Source of the DNA: Anaerolineae bacterium
GTDB lineage: Bacteria; Chloroflexota; Anaerolineae; Anaerolineales; Villigracilaceae
Direction of reading: 5' to 3'
Assembly (NCBI GenBank): GCA_003524705.1
Contig: DQGV01000421.1
Span: 1-7,057 of the forward strand
DNA length: 7,057 bases
In this document: positions 1 through 6,013 of the stretch, piece after piece
Numbering within the stretch: position 1 is the stretch's first letter
Layout: the number at the start of each line of letters is the position of its first letter
Notes under the pieces: model-generated
Told to the model about the DNA's origin: nothing
Seen by the model: only the letters and a program-made list of their open reading frames with translations
Database searches by the model: none
Program-made: the position numbers and the translations under genes

Positions 1-117
1 AATCATTTTTGCAATTTGTCCGTATGTAGCAACTTTCCCACGTGGAATCTGACGGACAATCATCCACACTTCTTCATAATATGCTTGTTGGTTTGGAGGA
101 GATGAAAAAGATGGCAT
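1..117 (-). CDS. second MGMT/alkyltransferase-like paralogue, N-terminal part (runs off left edge)
   Basis: The first 39 codons of a gene start at ATG 117-115 and remain open to the window edge. The visible product begins MPSFSSPPNQQ and continues with EVWMIV, IPRGKVATYGQIAKMI. This is the helix and YGQIA segment of the MGMT/ATL DNA-binding domain. By eye it matches the neighbouring ATL (121-477) at 22 of 29 aligned residues, and bases 1-24 are identical to 364-387. The start lies 3 bases after the neighbour's TAA, so the two are translationally close tandem paralogues, most likely from a duplication. The active-site region (PCHRV for a true methyltransferase, PWxRV for an ATL) is outside the window, so it cannot be decided whether this copy is catalytic. 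The ribosome-binding site is only a weak purine stretch inside the end of the upstream gene. Confidence 0.85.
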   Translation of the reverse strand, partial: MPSFSSPPNQQAYYEEVWMIVRQIPRGKVATYGQIAKMI

Positions 118-120
118 ATA

Positions 121-477
121 TTATTTTCCATTCCAACCATATTTTTTCATGTCAATGCGACCACGAACTCCAAATGGAACACCTTCATCTTCCAACAAAA
201 GTTGATGTCGTTTGGCTTGTATTTTGTCGCGGTCATTAATTTCACCTTTTGAACTCACCACTCTTTGCCACGGCACTTCATTCGGGCTACTTGCCACAGC
301 ATTGCTCACCCACAAAGCACCATATTCAAGATATGTTTCAGCATCCACACCAGCAGGCGGACGAATCATTTTTGCAATTTGTCCGTAAGAAGCAACTTTG
401 CCACGCGGAATTCTTGTAACGATATTCCACACTTCGGCATAAAATTTTTGAGGATCAGGGAGAGAGGGAAGATTCAT
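121..477 (-). CDS. alkyltransferase-like protein (ATL), MGMT fold without the acceptor cysteine
   Basis: A 118-aa protein of the MGMT DNA-binding domain family. Conserved parts are EVWNIV (15-20), IPRGKVASYGQIAKMIR (23-39, with the Tyr31 and Arg39 expected for base flipping and the Arg finger), WVSNAV (56-61), and the active-site motif PWQRV (69-73). In O6-methylguanine-DNA methyltransferases this motif is PCHRV. Here the acceptor Cys is Trp70, as in the ATL proteins (E. coli YbaZ, S. pombe Atl1), which bind O6-alkylguanine without repairing it and hand the lesion to nucleotide excision repair. The length is typical of a single-domain ATL. ATG at 477-475 has an AGGA (484-487) 6 bases upstream. 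The gene lies 11 bases after the membrane-protein gene and 3 bases before a paralogue. Function by family is firm; the handover role is inferred. Confidence 0.92.
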   Translation of the reverse strand: MNLPSLPDPQKFYAEVWNIVTRIPRGKVASYGQIAKMIRPPAGVDAETYLEYGALWVSNAVASSPNEVPWQRVVSSKGEINDRDKIQAKRHQLLLEDEGVPFGVRGRIDMKKYGWNGK

Positions 478-483
478 TTTGTT

Positions 484-487
484 TCCT
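484..487 (-). promoter_or_regulatory. ribosome binding site of the ATL gene
   Basis: AGGA on the minus strand lies 6 bases before ATG 477-475, in the 11-base gap behind the upstream stop codon. It supports this start. Confidence 0.6.
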
Positions 488-488
488 A

Positions 489-2075
489 TTAACGCTTTGC
501 TAGATATTTATAATACAACGTCTGCCGTACATTTGCAATAAAATTTTCTGCTAATTCACCTTGCATAAATTCTAATGAGACAATTTCATCTGCAACCAAT
601 CTATTTGGATGCTCCGCTTCAAGCCTACCAGCAGGTTGAATCTCAGTAGCAGGCATGGGCAATGTCGTGAGGCGTTGTTCTTCGTCCAAAATAAAATAAT
701 ATTCATAAGTTCTATAAATCGAACGATTGATTTCATAGAGTGGAGCGAGTGCGCCGATAAAAAGTAAAAGGTAAATAGGAATTAGTAATTTTTGTTTAGT
801 CTGTTTTGAAAAAATAGTTTCCCCAGTTAATATCATCAAATAAAATAATGGCGCGATGGATGCACGCATTACAAAATCTCGCCCTGAACCGATTTGAATA
901 AATGGAATGATGATAAGCAAAACACCAGTGACAATCCAACGCGGGTCACGATATTTGATTGGGGCAAGTAGCAACCATAAAATCCCACCTTCGAGTAAAA
1001 AGAAAAATATAAATTCTTTGAATGGAATGATTTGAAGTCCGCGAGTTTGTGCGGCTGTGTTTGCGGAGAAGAAAAAATAAGAAAGAAGAAAAATGATTAT
1101 TGATGAAGCAAGAATTGAGTAATTAATATTTTTGAATAATGATTTGAGATTTGTGTTTTTGAAAATTTCAATTAACACGTAAGGAAGTAATCCAATAGAA
1201 GCAATTGGGGCGAAGAAGAAACATAGAGACCAGAGGAAAATCACTATGTCATTGCGAGGGCGCTCTTGCTCTTCGTCCCAAGCAATCCCCAACTCATCAT
1301 GAGATTGCTTCGCTTGGTCTCGATACGCCACTTCGTGGCTACTCGGCCAACGGCTCGCAATGACGATAATAGATAACCACGCAGGAATAGCTTGATTAAA
1401 TACCCAAAACAATTGCGTTGTGAAAGATGAATATTGTAAATTCCCTGACCAGATTTCAAGATGTGTGACGAATGGGAAAAGAGTTGGGTATTCTTGTGGA
1501 AAGAATAAAACGCCGAGTGAATCTAATCCGCTAAAGAAAATAAGTAATAAAGTTGTTTTGATTGGTGAAGTTTTTAAGAAGTTACTGAATTGTAAAGTAA
1601 CAAGAATGACTCCAAGCCAAGACCATAAGAATAAAAAAAGATTTGCAATACCCCAATCAAAATATTTTCCGATAAGTGCAGATGGAAGCCAATAGCCAAC
1701 ATAATAAACCAACATTTTTATTGGTCCATTTTCGGGTTGGGAATAGTAAACAGGGAAATCGAAATTGATTAAGTCATGGAAAACGGCATTGCGCCAGTGA
1801 TGGTCCCAATTTTGGAAGGCGTAGCCGCCGATACCAGAGAGGAAGAGCCAAGAGCCAGTGAGCAAAAGGCAGAAAGCAGAAGGCAGTAATTGGTAATTGG
1901 TAATTGAGTACTTGGGTAATTGGAGAATTGGAGAATTGTTTTTTAGAAGTTTGTAAAGTGTAAAGATGATAATTAAAGAAATAGGGATTGCAATAGATAA
2001 ACGAAACCATCCGAATAAAAATAAGAGAAATGGAAAAATTAAGTAAAGGATTGAAATACGATGTAGATTTTTCAT
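489..2075 (-). CDS. polytopic membrane protein, probable GT-C-type glycosyltransferase, with repeat-derived insertions
   Basis: A 528-aa protein with roughly ten hydrophobic segments. The long loop after the third segment carries QNWDHHWRNAVFHDL (88-102), then LVYYVGYWLP (122-131). An acidic residue (Asp91) in the first extracytoplasmic loop, followed by such a segment, resembles GT-C lipid-phosphosugar-dependent glycosyltransferases. I assign that class from architecture only; donor and acceptor are unknown. Residues 46-78 are coded by a heptanucleotide array. Residues 238-276 are coded exactly by a 117-base palindromic element that adds a charged loop (HEVAYRDQAKQSHDELG) between two membrane helices. 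Neither disrupts the frame. Start ATG 2075-2073 gives a natural membrane N-terminus, but no clear Shine-Dalgarno is visible in the 21-base gap, which is itself repeat sequence. It could be a non-enzymatic relative of the GT-C fold. Confidence 0.8.
   Translation of the reverse strand: MKNLHRISILYLIFPFLLFLFGWFRLSIAIPISLIIIFTLYKLLKNNSPILQLPKYSITNYQLLPSAFCLLLTGSWLFLSGIGGYAFQNWDHHWRNAVFHDLINFDFPVYYSQPENGPIKMLVYYVGYWLPSALIGKYFDWGIANLFLFLWSWLGVILVTLQFSNFLKTSPIKTTLLLIFFSGLDSLGVLFFPQEYPTLFPFVTHLEIWSGNLQYSSFTTQLFWVFNQAIPAWLSIIVIASRWPSSHEVAYRDQAKQSHDELGIAWDEEQERPRNDIVIFLWSLCFFFAPIASIGLLPYVLIEIFKNTNLKSLFKNINYSILASSIIIFLLSYFFFSANTAAQTRGLQIIPFKEFIFFFLLEGGILWLLLAPIKYRDPRWIVTGVLLIIIPFIQIGSGRDFVMRASIAPLFYLMILTGETIFSKQTKQKLLIPIYLLLFIGALAPLYEINRSIYRTYEYYFILDEEQRLTTLPMPATEIQPAGRLEAEHPNRLVADEIVSLEFMQGELAENFIANVRQTLYYKYLAKR
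1248..1364. repeat. palindromic dispersed element (MITE/REP-like), copy inside a coding sequence
   Basis: 117 bases are bounded by an 11-bp terminal inverted repeat, GTCATTGCGAG (1248-1258) and CTCGCAATGAC (1354-1364). Inside are a second inverted repeat AAGCAATC/GATTGCTT (1280-1287, 1303-1310) and a small hairpin GCCAC-TTC-GTGGC (1327-1339). The ends and the inner repeat are shared with the intergenic copy at 6491-6590. The element is exactly 39 codons and sits in phase with the host frame (codons 238-276), with no stop on that strand. No target-site duplication is evident. Repeats of this GTCATTGCGAG type are widespread in several phyla; no transposase is present here. Confidence 0.88.
1845..1938. 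repeat. heptanucleotide tandem array inside a membrane-protein gene
   Basis: Nine successive 7-base units run from 1845 to 1907 in blocks: GAGCCAA, GAGCCAG, TGAGCAA, AAGGCAG, AAAGCAG, AAGGCAG, TAATTGG, TAATTGG, TAATTGA. They are followed by 8-base units to 1938 (GTACTTGG, GTAATTGG, AGAATTGG, AGAATTG). The array codes for about residues 46-78 of the 528-aa membrane protein, including Q/L/P/N-rich sequence and part of its third hydrophobic segment. Confidence 0.85.
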
Positions 2076-2086
2076 AAGTTAAAGAT

Positions 2087-2114
2087 GGTCTATCGTCTAT
2101 GGTCTATCTTCTAG
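2087..2114. repeat. heptanucleotide array across a stop codon
   Basis: Four 7-base units, GGTCTAT, CGTCTAT, GGTCTAT and the degenerate CTTCTAG, cover the last five codons (LEDRP) and the TAG of the 495-aa protein plus part of the gap to the next gene. The repeat therefore supplies the C-terminus and stop codon of one gene and the leader of the next. Confidence 0.8.
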
Positions 2115-3584
2115 TTCGTAAATGATGTAATCATCTTTTTGAATTGTAATGGAATAATTTTCATCTAAGAAATTTTGTAATTCAGGGAATTTTGTGCGAG
2201 TTGTATCGTCACCGCCAACCCAGGGTTTATCCGCAGAGGTGACTTCGATGATATAGCGTGGACGAGATTCTCCTAATTGATTCATAAAATCATTTCGCAA
2301 GTTTTGAATATATGGGTTTGAAATGTGATGATAGAAATAAAAGTCAAAGACATATTCCGTTGCAATGGGAGTTCGAGTTTCGAGCATGGCGAGTAATGTG
2401 CCACCAGTCCAATCAAGTGGTTGGACTACATCGCCATCTTGTAAGTTTTTTTCTAGAAAGTTTGCGATTTCTATTGCACGGTCTGATGAGGTGACGATGG
2501 GTTGGTTGTTGAGTTGGCGAATAAATGTTTGGGATGGGCGGATGGTGATGAAAAGAGTGAGAAGAAAGAGGAAAGAGGAAAGAGTGGAAAGTGGGAATCG
2601 GGAATCGGGAGTTGGGAATTGGGAATTGGGAATGGATAATGATGCGAGAAGGATGATGAAGTAAAGGAATAAGATGTAATGATATGGGAAGAATTGACCT
2701 GTGAAGGCGGGATAGATTGCATAGCATAATGTTAAACTTGCAAGCAGATATGTTTTTTTGTTTTGATTCAAGTAAATAGCAAATGTGGCAGGGATGAGCC
2801 AAAGTGCATGGCCACCGAAACGCCAGACGAGATTCAAAATGTAAGATAATCTTTCTGTGCTGGATAAAATCACTAACTCGCCGTTGATTTGTGAATATAA
2901 ACCCCAGTAATTTAATGCAATGTCAAAAAATGGTGATAAAGCATTTGTGGATGCAAGCCATAAGATAATTGCTACAACTGGAATCAAAAACCCAAGTGCA
3001 TAATAAAATATTTTTTTAATCCAAGCGGAATCAAGGTCAAAGAGAATGATGGGGATGAGTCCGATGGCGGCGTGAGGTTTGATTGACGCGGCAAGACCAA
3101 ATAGAAATCCAAGTATGAGGCGGTGATTGAAAGAAAGATTCTCTTGAAGAGCGATAAATATCACTAACGAGAGAAAAATCAAAATTAAGTATTCACGTTG
3201 TAATGAAAGTGCGGGACCGCCTTGTAAATATTTGAGTCCAAATAAAATGCCTGCGATGAGTGCGGAGATTTTGTTTATTTTTTTTAATGCATGATAGGTG
3301 ATGAAAATGATGGATGCGAGAATTAATACATCGAGAATGCGGATGCGAAGTGGACCGAAGTTGCTGAGTGTGCCAAGTAGATAATAAATGATGTAACTGC
3401 CTGGCATTTGAAAGTCGAAAAAATCTTTGTAGGGGATTTTTCCGTTTTGCATGAGGAAGGCTTCGTAAAGTAATGGAGCTTCGTCGTGTGCGATTTGCCA
3501 TTGCAAAGAAAAAATTGCTTGCATGATTAAGAAAATAGCAAGCAATATCAAAAATAAAATTTGAACCCGTTTTAGGTTAATCAA
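2097..3584 (-). CDS. GT-C family membrane glycosyltransferase (ArnT/PMT-like)
   Basis: A 495-aa integral membrane protein with about ten hydrophobic segments and a soluble C-terminal part (about 365-495). The first extracytoplasmic loop has HDEAPLLYEA (33-42), GKIPYKDFF (48-56) and MPGSYIIYYL (60-69). This HDE...PYxD...PG layout is typical of GT39/ArnT-like enzymes, which transfer a sugar from a polyprenyl-phosphate donor; Asp34/Glu35 are the likely catalytic pair. The sugar and acceptor are unknown. The start is TTG (3584-3582): it gives a proper first helix and overlaps the upstream stop by 8 bases, and no ATG occurs before Met21. Residues 318-341 are coded by heptanucleotide repeats (NSQFPTPDSRFP), and the final LEDRP and stop lie in another array. 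It is followed after 21 bases by a second membrane protein of similar type. Confidence 0.86.
   Translation of the reverse strand: MINLKRVQILFLILLAIFLIMQAIFSLQWQIAHDEAPLLYEAFLMQNGKIPYKDFFDFQMPGSYIIYYLLGTLSNFGPLRIRILDVLILASIIFITYHALKKINKISALIAGILFGLKYLQGGPALSLQREYLILIFLSLVIFIALQENLSFNHRLILGFLFGLAASIKPHAAIGLIPIILFDLDSAWIKKIFYYALGFLIPVVAIILWLASTNALSPFFDIALNYWGLYSQINGELVILSSTERLSYILNLVWRFGGHALWLIPATFAIYLNQNKKTYLLASLTLCYAIYPAFTGQFFPYHYILFLYFIILLASLSIPNSQFPTPDSRFPLSTLSSFLFLLTLFITIRPSQTFIRQLNNQPIVTSSDRAIEIANFLEKNLQDGDVVQPLDWTGGTLLAMLETRTPIATEYVFDFYFYHHISNPYIQNLRNDFMNQLGESRPRYIIEVTSADKPWVGGDDTTRTKFPELQNFLDENYSITIQKDDYIIYELEDRP
2564..2632. repeat. heptanucleotide tandem arrays inside the GT-C gene
   Basis: Three perfect GAAAGAG units (2564-2584) are followed by six units of the form TYGGGAA/TCGGGAG (2591-2632), three of them perfect TTGGGAA. 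Together they code for about residues 318-341 of the GT-C protein. Since three 7-base units equal seven codons, the array yields a peptide of period seven (NSQFPTP, DSRFPLS) and keeps the frame. Confidence 0.85.
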
Positions 3585-3861
3585 TGAATTCGCCGCCGAA
3601 GATGTCTTTATCTATTAAAGTTTTATTTGCTAAAAATTTAAAATGGACTTCAATACGTTGAAAACATCGGTTCTCACGACGCTCTTCCGATCTAGAATAA
3701 TAGATTTCGTTATCGTCTTCGTATTCAACACTGAGGTCGTTGACTAAGTCAATGCGACCTTGAATCTCTTCACCACAGCGTTTGCATTTGATTGTGAAAG
3801 TGAAGTCGTTTCTTTGGGGTTGTGGGGATGAGGAGCTAAATAGTTTTTTGAGGAAATTCAT
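3577..3861 (-). CDS. small CxxC protein of unknown function (carries adapter sequence)
   Basis: A 94-aa soluble protein: MNFLKKLF, a Ser/Pro/Gln-rich stretch (9-16), then a beta-rich domain with CKRC (26-29), EIQGRIDLVNDLSVEY (32-47), RCFQRIEV (65-72), FKF (74-76) and a C-terminal KTLIDKDIFGGEF. It resembles, from memory, a small family found beside membrane proteins in Chloroflexota. Two Cys at 26/29 and one at 66 could bind metal, but a complete zinc ribbon is not visible. Residues 57-63 (RSEERRE) are coded by a 19-base exact Illumina adapter match and are almost certainly not native. ATG 3861-3859 is preceded by AAAGGA, 6 bases away. The stop overlaps the TTG start of the GT-C gene by 8 bases, which suggests coupled translation. 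Confidence 0.75.
   Translation of the reverse strand: MNFLKKLFSSSSPQPQRNDFTFTIKCKRCGEEIQGRIDLVNDLSVEYEDDNEIYYSRSEERRENRCFQRIEVHFKFLANKTLIDKDIFGGEFID
3675..3693 (+). other. Illumina TruSeq adapter sequence in the assembly
   Basis: CACGACGCTCTTCCGATCT is a 19-base exact match to the 3' end of the TruSeq universal adapter / read 1 primer. On the minus strand it reads as the AGATCGGAAGAGC... read-through sequence. It lies inside the 94-aa gene and happens to keep the frame open. A chance match of this length in 7 kb is negligible, so an assembly or trimming artefact is the likely explanation. Confidence 0.93.
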
Positions 3862-3867
3862 ATAGTT

Positions 3868-3873
3868 TCCTTT
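3868..3873 (-). promoter_or_regulatory. ribosome binding site of the 94-aa CxxC protein
   Basis: AAAGGA on the minus strand lies 6 bases upstream of ATG 3861-3859. It is within the 18-base gap after the lipoprotein stop codon and supports that start. Confidence 0.65.
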
Positions 3874-3879
3874 AATCTT

Positions 3880-5127
3880 TCAAGGTAACTTAAGCCAGCT
3901 AATACGATTTGAATATTGAGTCGTAGGCAGTTTATACGCTCGCATATTTTCTAAATCTACGAGTATATCTATATACTGAGTGCTAGAGTCTTCCTCTCTA
4001 AATGCTCTTGAAACGATAAAATGTTCTCCATCTGATGACGAAAAGAAAACAGATGGAGATGTGTACCAATGTGGCTGAAGGTTTTCATTAACAAAACAAA
4101 TATCATACGTCTTCCGTTCTGCAATATCTAAAATAGCCACAGTGCCTGAAATTCCTATAAGTAATCTTTGTCCGTCAAGTGACCATTCAAGAGTATCAAC
4201 AAAATATTTTCCATCATAACTTGGCGCAAGAGTTTCAAGTTGTGTAATATCTAATTCTAATATCTCTTTTTTATCTTGAAAAACATATACCATATTCATA
4301 GTGTTTACTGCGAACATAACCCCATCAAGTGACCAAGCACTTTCTGAGAAACCTCCAATACTAGAATTACCAAATATGTTGTTGCCAGTATCAAAATCTC
4401 TTATTTCTGAATGATTATTAAGATGAACAATAACTTGGTTGAGATGTGGGCTATATTGATAAGGGTCAAACCATGGGATTTCCCTAAGTGTTTCTTCTAG
4501 CCATTTAGGTTTTTTTAATTCATACCATTTTCCTGAGAATGGATTTAAAACTATATCGCGATTATCTAAAATTAAGAGAAGATTTTGATTATCAATCCAT
4601 CTCCCAATTCTATAAAAAGGACTGATTGGCCAATATTCCATTGATAAAGAATAACCAGATGAGTGTATAACCTTTAATGAATAACCGTTTGTAACTACTC
4701 TTTCTTCTATTTTTTCTATTATTGGGTCTATATAGGCAAACCACTCCCCATCTGGCGAGACCGACCAACCTCCATAATATTTTGAAAGCACTCCTCCACC
4801 ATCTAACGGAACTCTATACTTTACATTTTCTTCAAGATTTTCTAGGTAAGGATTTGCATATCGCCTAACCCAAACACCAGTGAGTTGCAAATCAGGTGGC
4901 AAAGATTCTTCAATAGATAAGCATTTATTTTCAACGCTGATAGCTGGAAGAGAAGTAGGTGTAGCAGTTGGAATATTTGAAATTGCAGTTGGTGTTAAAT
5001 AATTTACATTAATTGTGGTTTCTGACTGGATATTGTTTGTTGTTGAAGTACAACTAGAAATGAAAAAAAATAAAATAATTAATTGGACATTTTTCTTTAT
5101 TACAAAATTCTCCTGATATTTCATCAT
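3880..5127 (-). CDS. lipoprotein with WD40/TolB-like beta-propeller repeats
   Basis: About 415 aa. The N-terminus is a lipoprotein signal: basic KK, hydrophobic VQLIILFFF, lipobox ISSC with Cys26, so the mature protein should be anchored on the outer face of the cytoplasmic membrane. A T/P-rich linker (TATPTSLP, 54-61) follows, then a propeller-type domain with recurring blade motifs SPDGEW (124-129), WSLDG (265-269), WSLDG (315-319) and SSSDGE (363-368), each followed by a hydrophobic strand. Ligand or partner is unknown. Start choice is uncertain. The longest frame begins at ATG 5160 and would overlap surE by 26 bases with no ribosome site; ATG 5127 avoids the overlap (7-base gap); ATG 5124 is next. 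A good AGGAG (5110-5114) lies downstream of all of these and points instead to ATA 5100-5098, which would give MKKNVQLIILFFFISSC. Gap to the next gene is 18 bases. Confidence 0.85.
   Translation of the reverse strand: MMKYQENFVIKKNVQLIILFFFISSCTSTTNNIQSETTINVNYLTPTAISNIPTATPTSLPAISVENKCLSIEESLPPDLQLTGVWVRRYANPYLENLEENVKYRVPLDGGGVLSKYYGGWSVSPDGEWFAYIDPIIEKIEERVVTNGYSLKVIHSSGYSLSMEYWPISPFYRIGRWIDNQNLLLILDNRDIVLNPFSGKWYELKKPKWLEETLREIPWFDPYQYSPHLNQVIVHLNNHSEIRDFDTGNNIFGNSSIGGFSESAWSLDGVMFAVNTMNMVYVFQDKKEILELDITQLETLAPSYDGKYFVDTLEWSLDGQRLLIGISGTVAILDIAERKTYDICFVNENLQPHWYTSPSVFFSSSDGEHFIVSRAFREEDSSTQYIDILVDLENMRAYKLPTTQYSNRISWLKLP
5110..5114 (-). promoter_or_regulatory. Shine-Dalgarno-like AGGAG inside the lipoprotein N-terminus
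   Basis: AGGAG on the minus strand is 9 bases before an in-frame ATA codon (5100-5098) that would begin an ideal lipoprotein signal peptide. No ATG, GTG or TTG in frame lies at that spacing. It may mark the true start, with ATA used as a rare initiator or as an ATG lost to mutation or error. It may also be a chance Gln-Glu codon pair. Confidence 0.35.
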
Positions 5128-5134
5128 ATTAATT

Positions 5135-5899
5135 TTAAAACTCCCATTTCCCCAAAGCATCCATGGACTTGTAATTCGTTAAATCCAATTGCAACGGCGT
5201 GATAGAAACATAACCTGCTTTCAATGCGCCGAAATCTGTGCCGGGTTCGTCAACACCTGTGGGTGCTTCGCCGCCAATCCAATAATAAGGTTTGCCACGC
5301 GGGTCATTGCGAATGTCTAACGCATCACGATACACACGCAATCCCTGACGTGTAATCATAAATCCCTTCAATTCATTTTCTTTCAAATATGGCACATTGA
5401 CATTCAGCACAACATCTTTTGGTAAACCATCTGCAATGACTTTTTCAACAACACGCCTCGCAACGGACGCGGCACATGAGTAATCCAGTAAGCCTTTGAA
5501 TCCATCTGGAGAATCAAGCGAAACAGCAATTCCTTTTACACCTGTTATCACGGCTTCCATGGCAGCGGTGACTGTACCTGAATAGGTGATGTCATGTCCG
5601 ATGTTGGCATGTGGATTAATCCCCGACACGACCAAATCAATTTGTTCTTGATGTATTCCAAGTAATGATAATGCGACGCAATCTGATGGCGCACCATCGG
5701 ATGTAAAAGCAGGTGTCCCGTCAGCAAGAAGCGTCTCTCTCACACGTAATGGACGTTCCATCGTCTTCACATGTCCCGAAGCAGACCAATTTTTATCGGG
5801 CGCAAAGACAGTCACCTTGCCAAGTTTTCGCATCTCTTGGGCAAGGGCTAAAAGTCCCGGGGCAGATACGCCGTCATCATTTGTGACTAATATATGCAT
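5135..5899 (-). CDS. surE: 5'/3'-nucleotidase SurE
   Basis: A 254-aa SurE, the usual length. SurE is a cytoplasmic metal-dependent phosphatase that removes phosphate from nucleoside 5'/3'-monophosphates, with survival and housekeeping roles. Signature residues are visible: MHILVTNDDG (1-10, metal ligands Asp8/Asp9), APDKNWSASGH (34-43, Ser39), TSDGAPSDCVAL (66-77), SGIN (92-95, Asn95), and HDITYSGTVTAAMEA (102-116). The glycine usually after SGIN is replaced by proline (SGINPHAN), a minor deviation. The start is fixed by the conserved N-terminus. No Shine-Dalgarno precedes ATG 5899, but a perfect TATAAT lies 6 bases upstream, so the message may be leaderless. It is the first gene of the minus-strand run, after a terminator; the lipoprotein gene follows or overlaps it. 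Confidence 0.97.
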   Translation of the reverse strand: MHILVTNDDGVSAPGLLALAQEMRKLGKVTVFAPDKNWSASGHVKTMERPLRVRETLLADGTPAFTSDGAPSDCVALSLLGIHQEQIDLVVSGINPHANIGHDITYSGTVTAAMEAVITGVKGIAVSLDSPDGFKGLLDYSCAASVARRVVEKVIADGLPKDVVLNVNVPYLKENELKGFMITRQGLRVYRDALDIRNDPRGKPYYWIGGEAPTGVDEPGTDFGALKAGYVSITPLQLDLTNYKSMDALGKWEF

Positions 5900-5905
5900 G
5901 AATTA

Positions 5906-5911
5906 ATTATA
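5906..5911 (-). promoter_or_regulatory. candidate -10 box of surE
   Basis: TATAAT on the minus strand ends 6 bases before the surE ATG. Transcription from it would begin at or next to the start codon. No convincing -35 is seen at 17 bases (TAAGAA at 5929-5934). It is supported by the terminator just upstream and the lack of a Shine-Dalgarno. Confidence 0.45.
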
Positions 5912-5977
5912 ACTTGATGTAAACCCGCTTCTTACTTAATGTCTAATTGGTTTTGTACCTCAACATTTTCTTTGCAT

Positions 5978-6005
5978 AAAAAAAGGACACCTACAAGAGG
6001 TGTCC
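5978..6005 (-). terminator. intrinsic terminator after the small membrane protein gene
   Basis: Read on the minus strand, GGACACCT, a 5-base loop (CTTGT) and AGGTGTCC form an 8-bp perfect stem followed by seven T. It begins 8 bases after the TGA at 6014-6016 and separates that gene from surE. Confidence 0.9.
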
Positions 6006-6013
6006 CTACAAAT

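Noticed and set aside
42..492. Plus-strand frames opposite the ATL genes
   Set aside because: They are the complement of two well-supported ATL coding regions and have no family resemblance.
1845..1938. Tandem array as a CRISPR
   Set aside because: Units are 7-8 bases, adjoining and without spacers, and the region is coding sequence. No Cas genes are present.
2365..2802. Open frames on both strands over the repeat-rich part of the GT-C gene
   Set aside because: They are shadows created by the 7-base array, which lacks stops in several frames. They have low-complexity products and no start signals, while the GT-C frame carries the recognisable motifs.
3675..3693. RSEERRE as a genuine charged motif of the 94-aa protein
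   Set aside because: Its DNA is an exact adapter match, so the residues are probably artefactual.
3880..5160. ATG 5160 as the lipoprotein start
   Set aside because: It overlaps surE by 26 bases, lacks a ribosome site, and adds a polar stretch before the signal peptide. The later ATG fits better.
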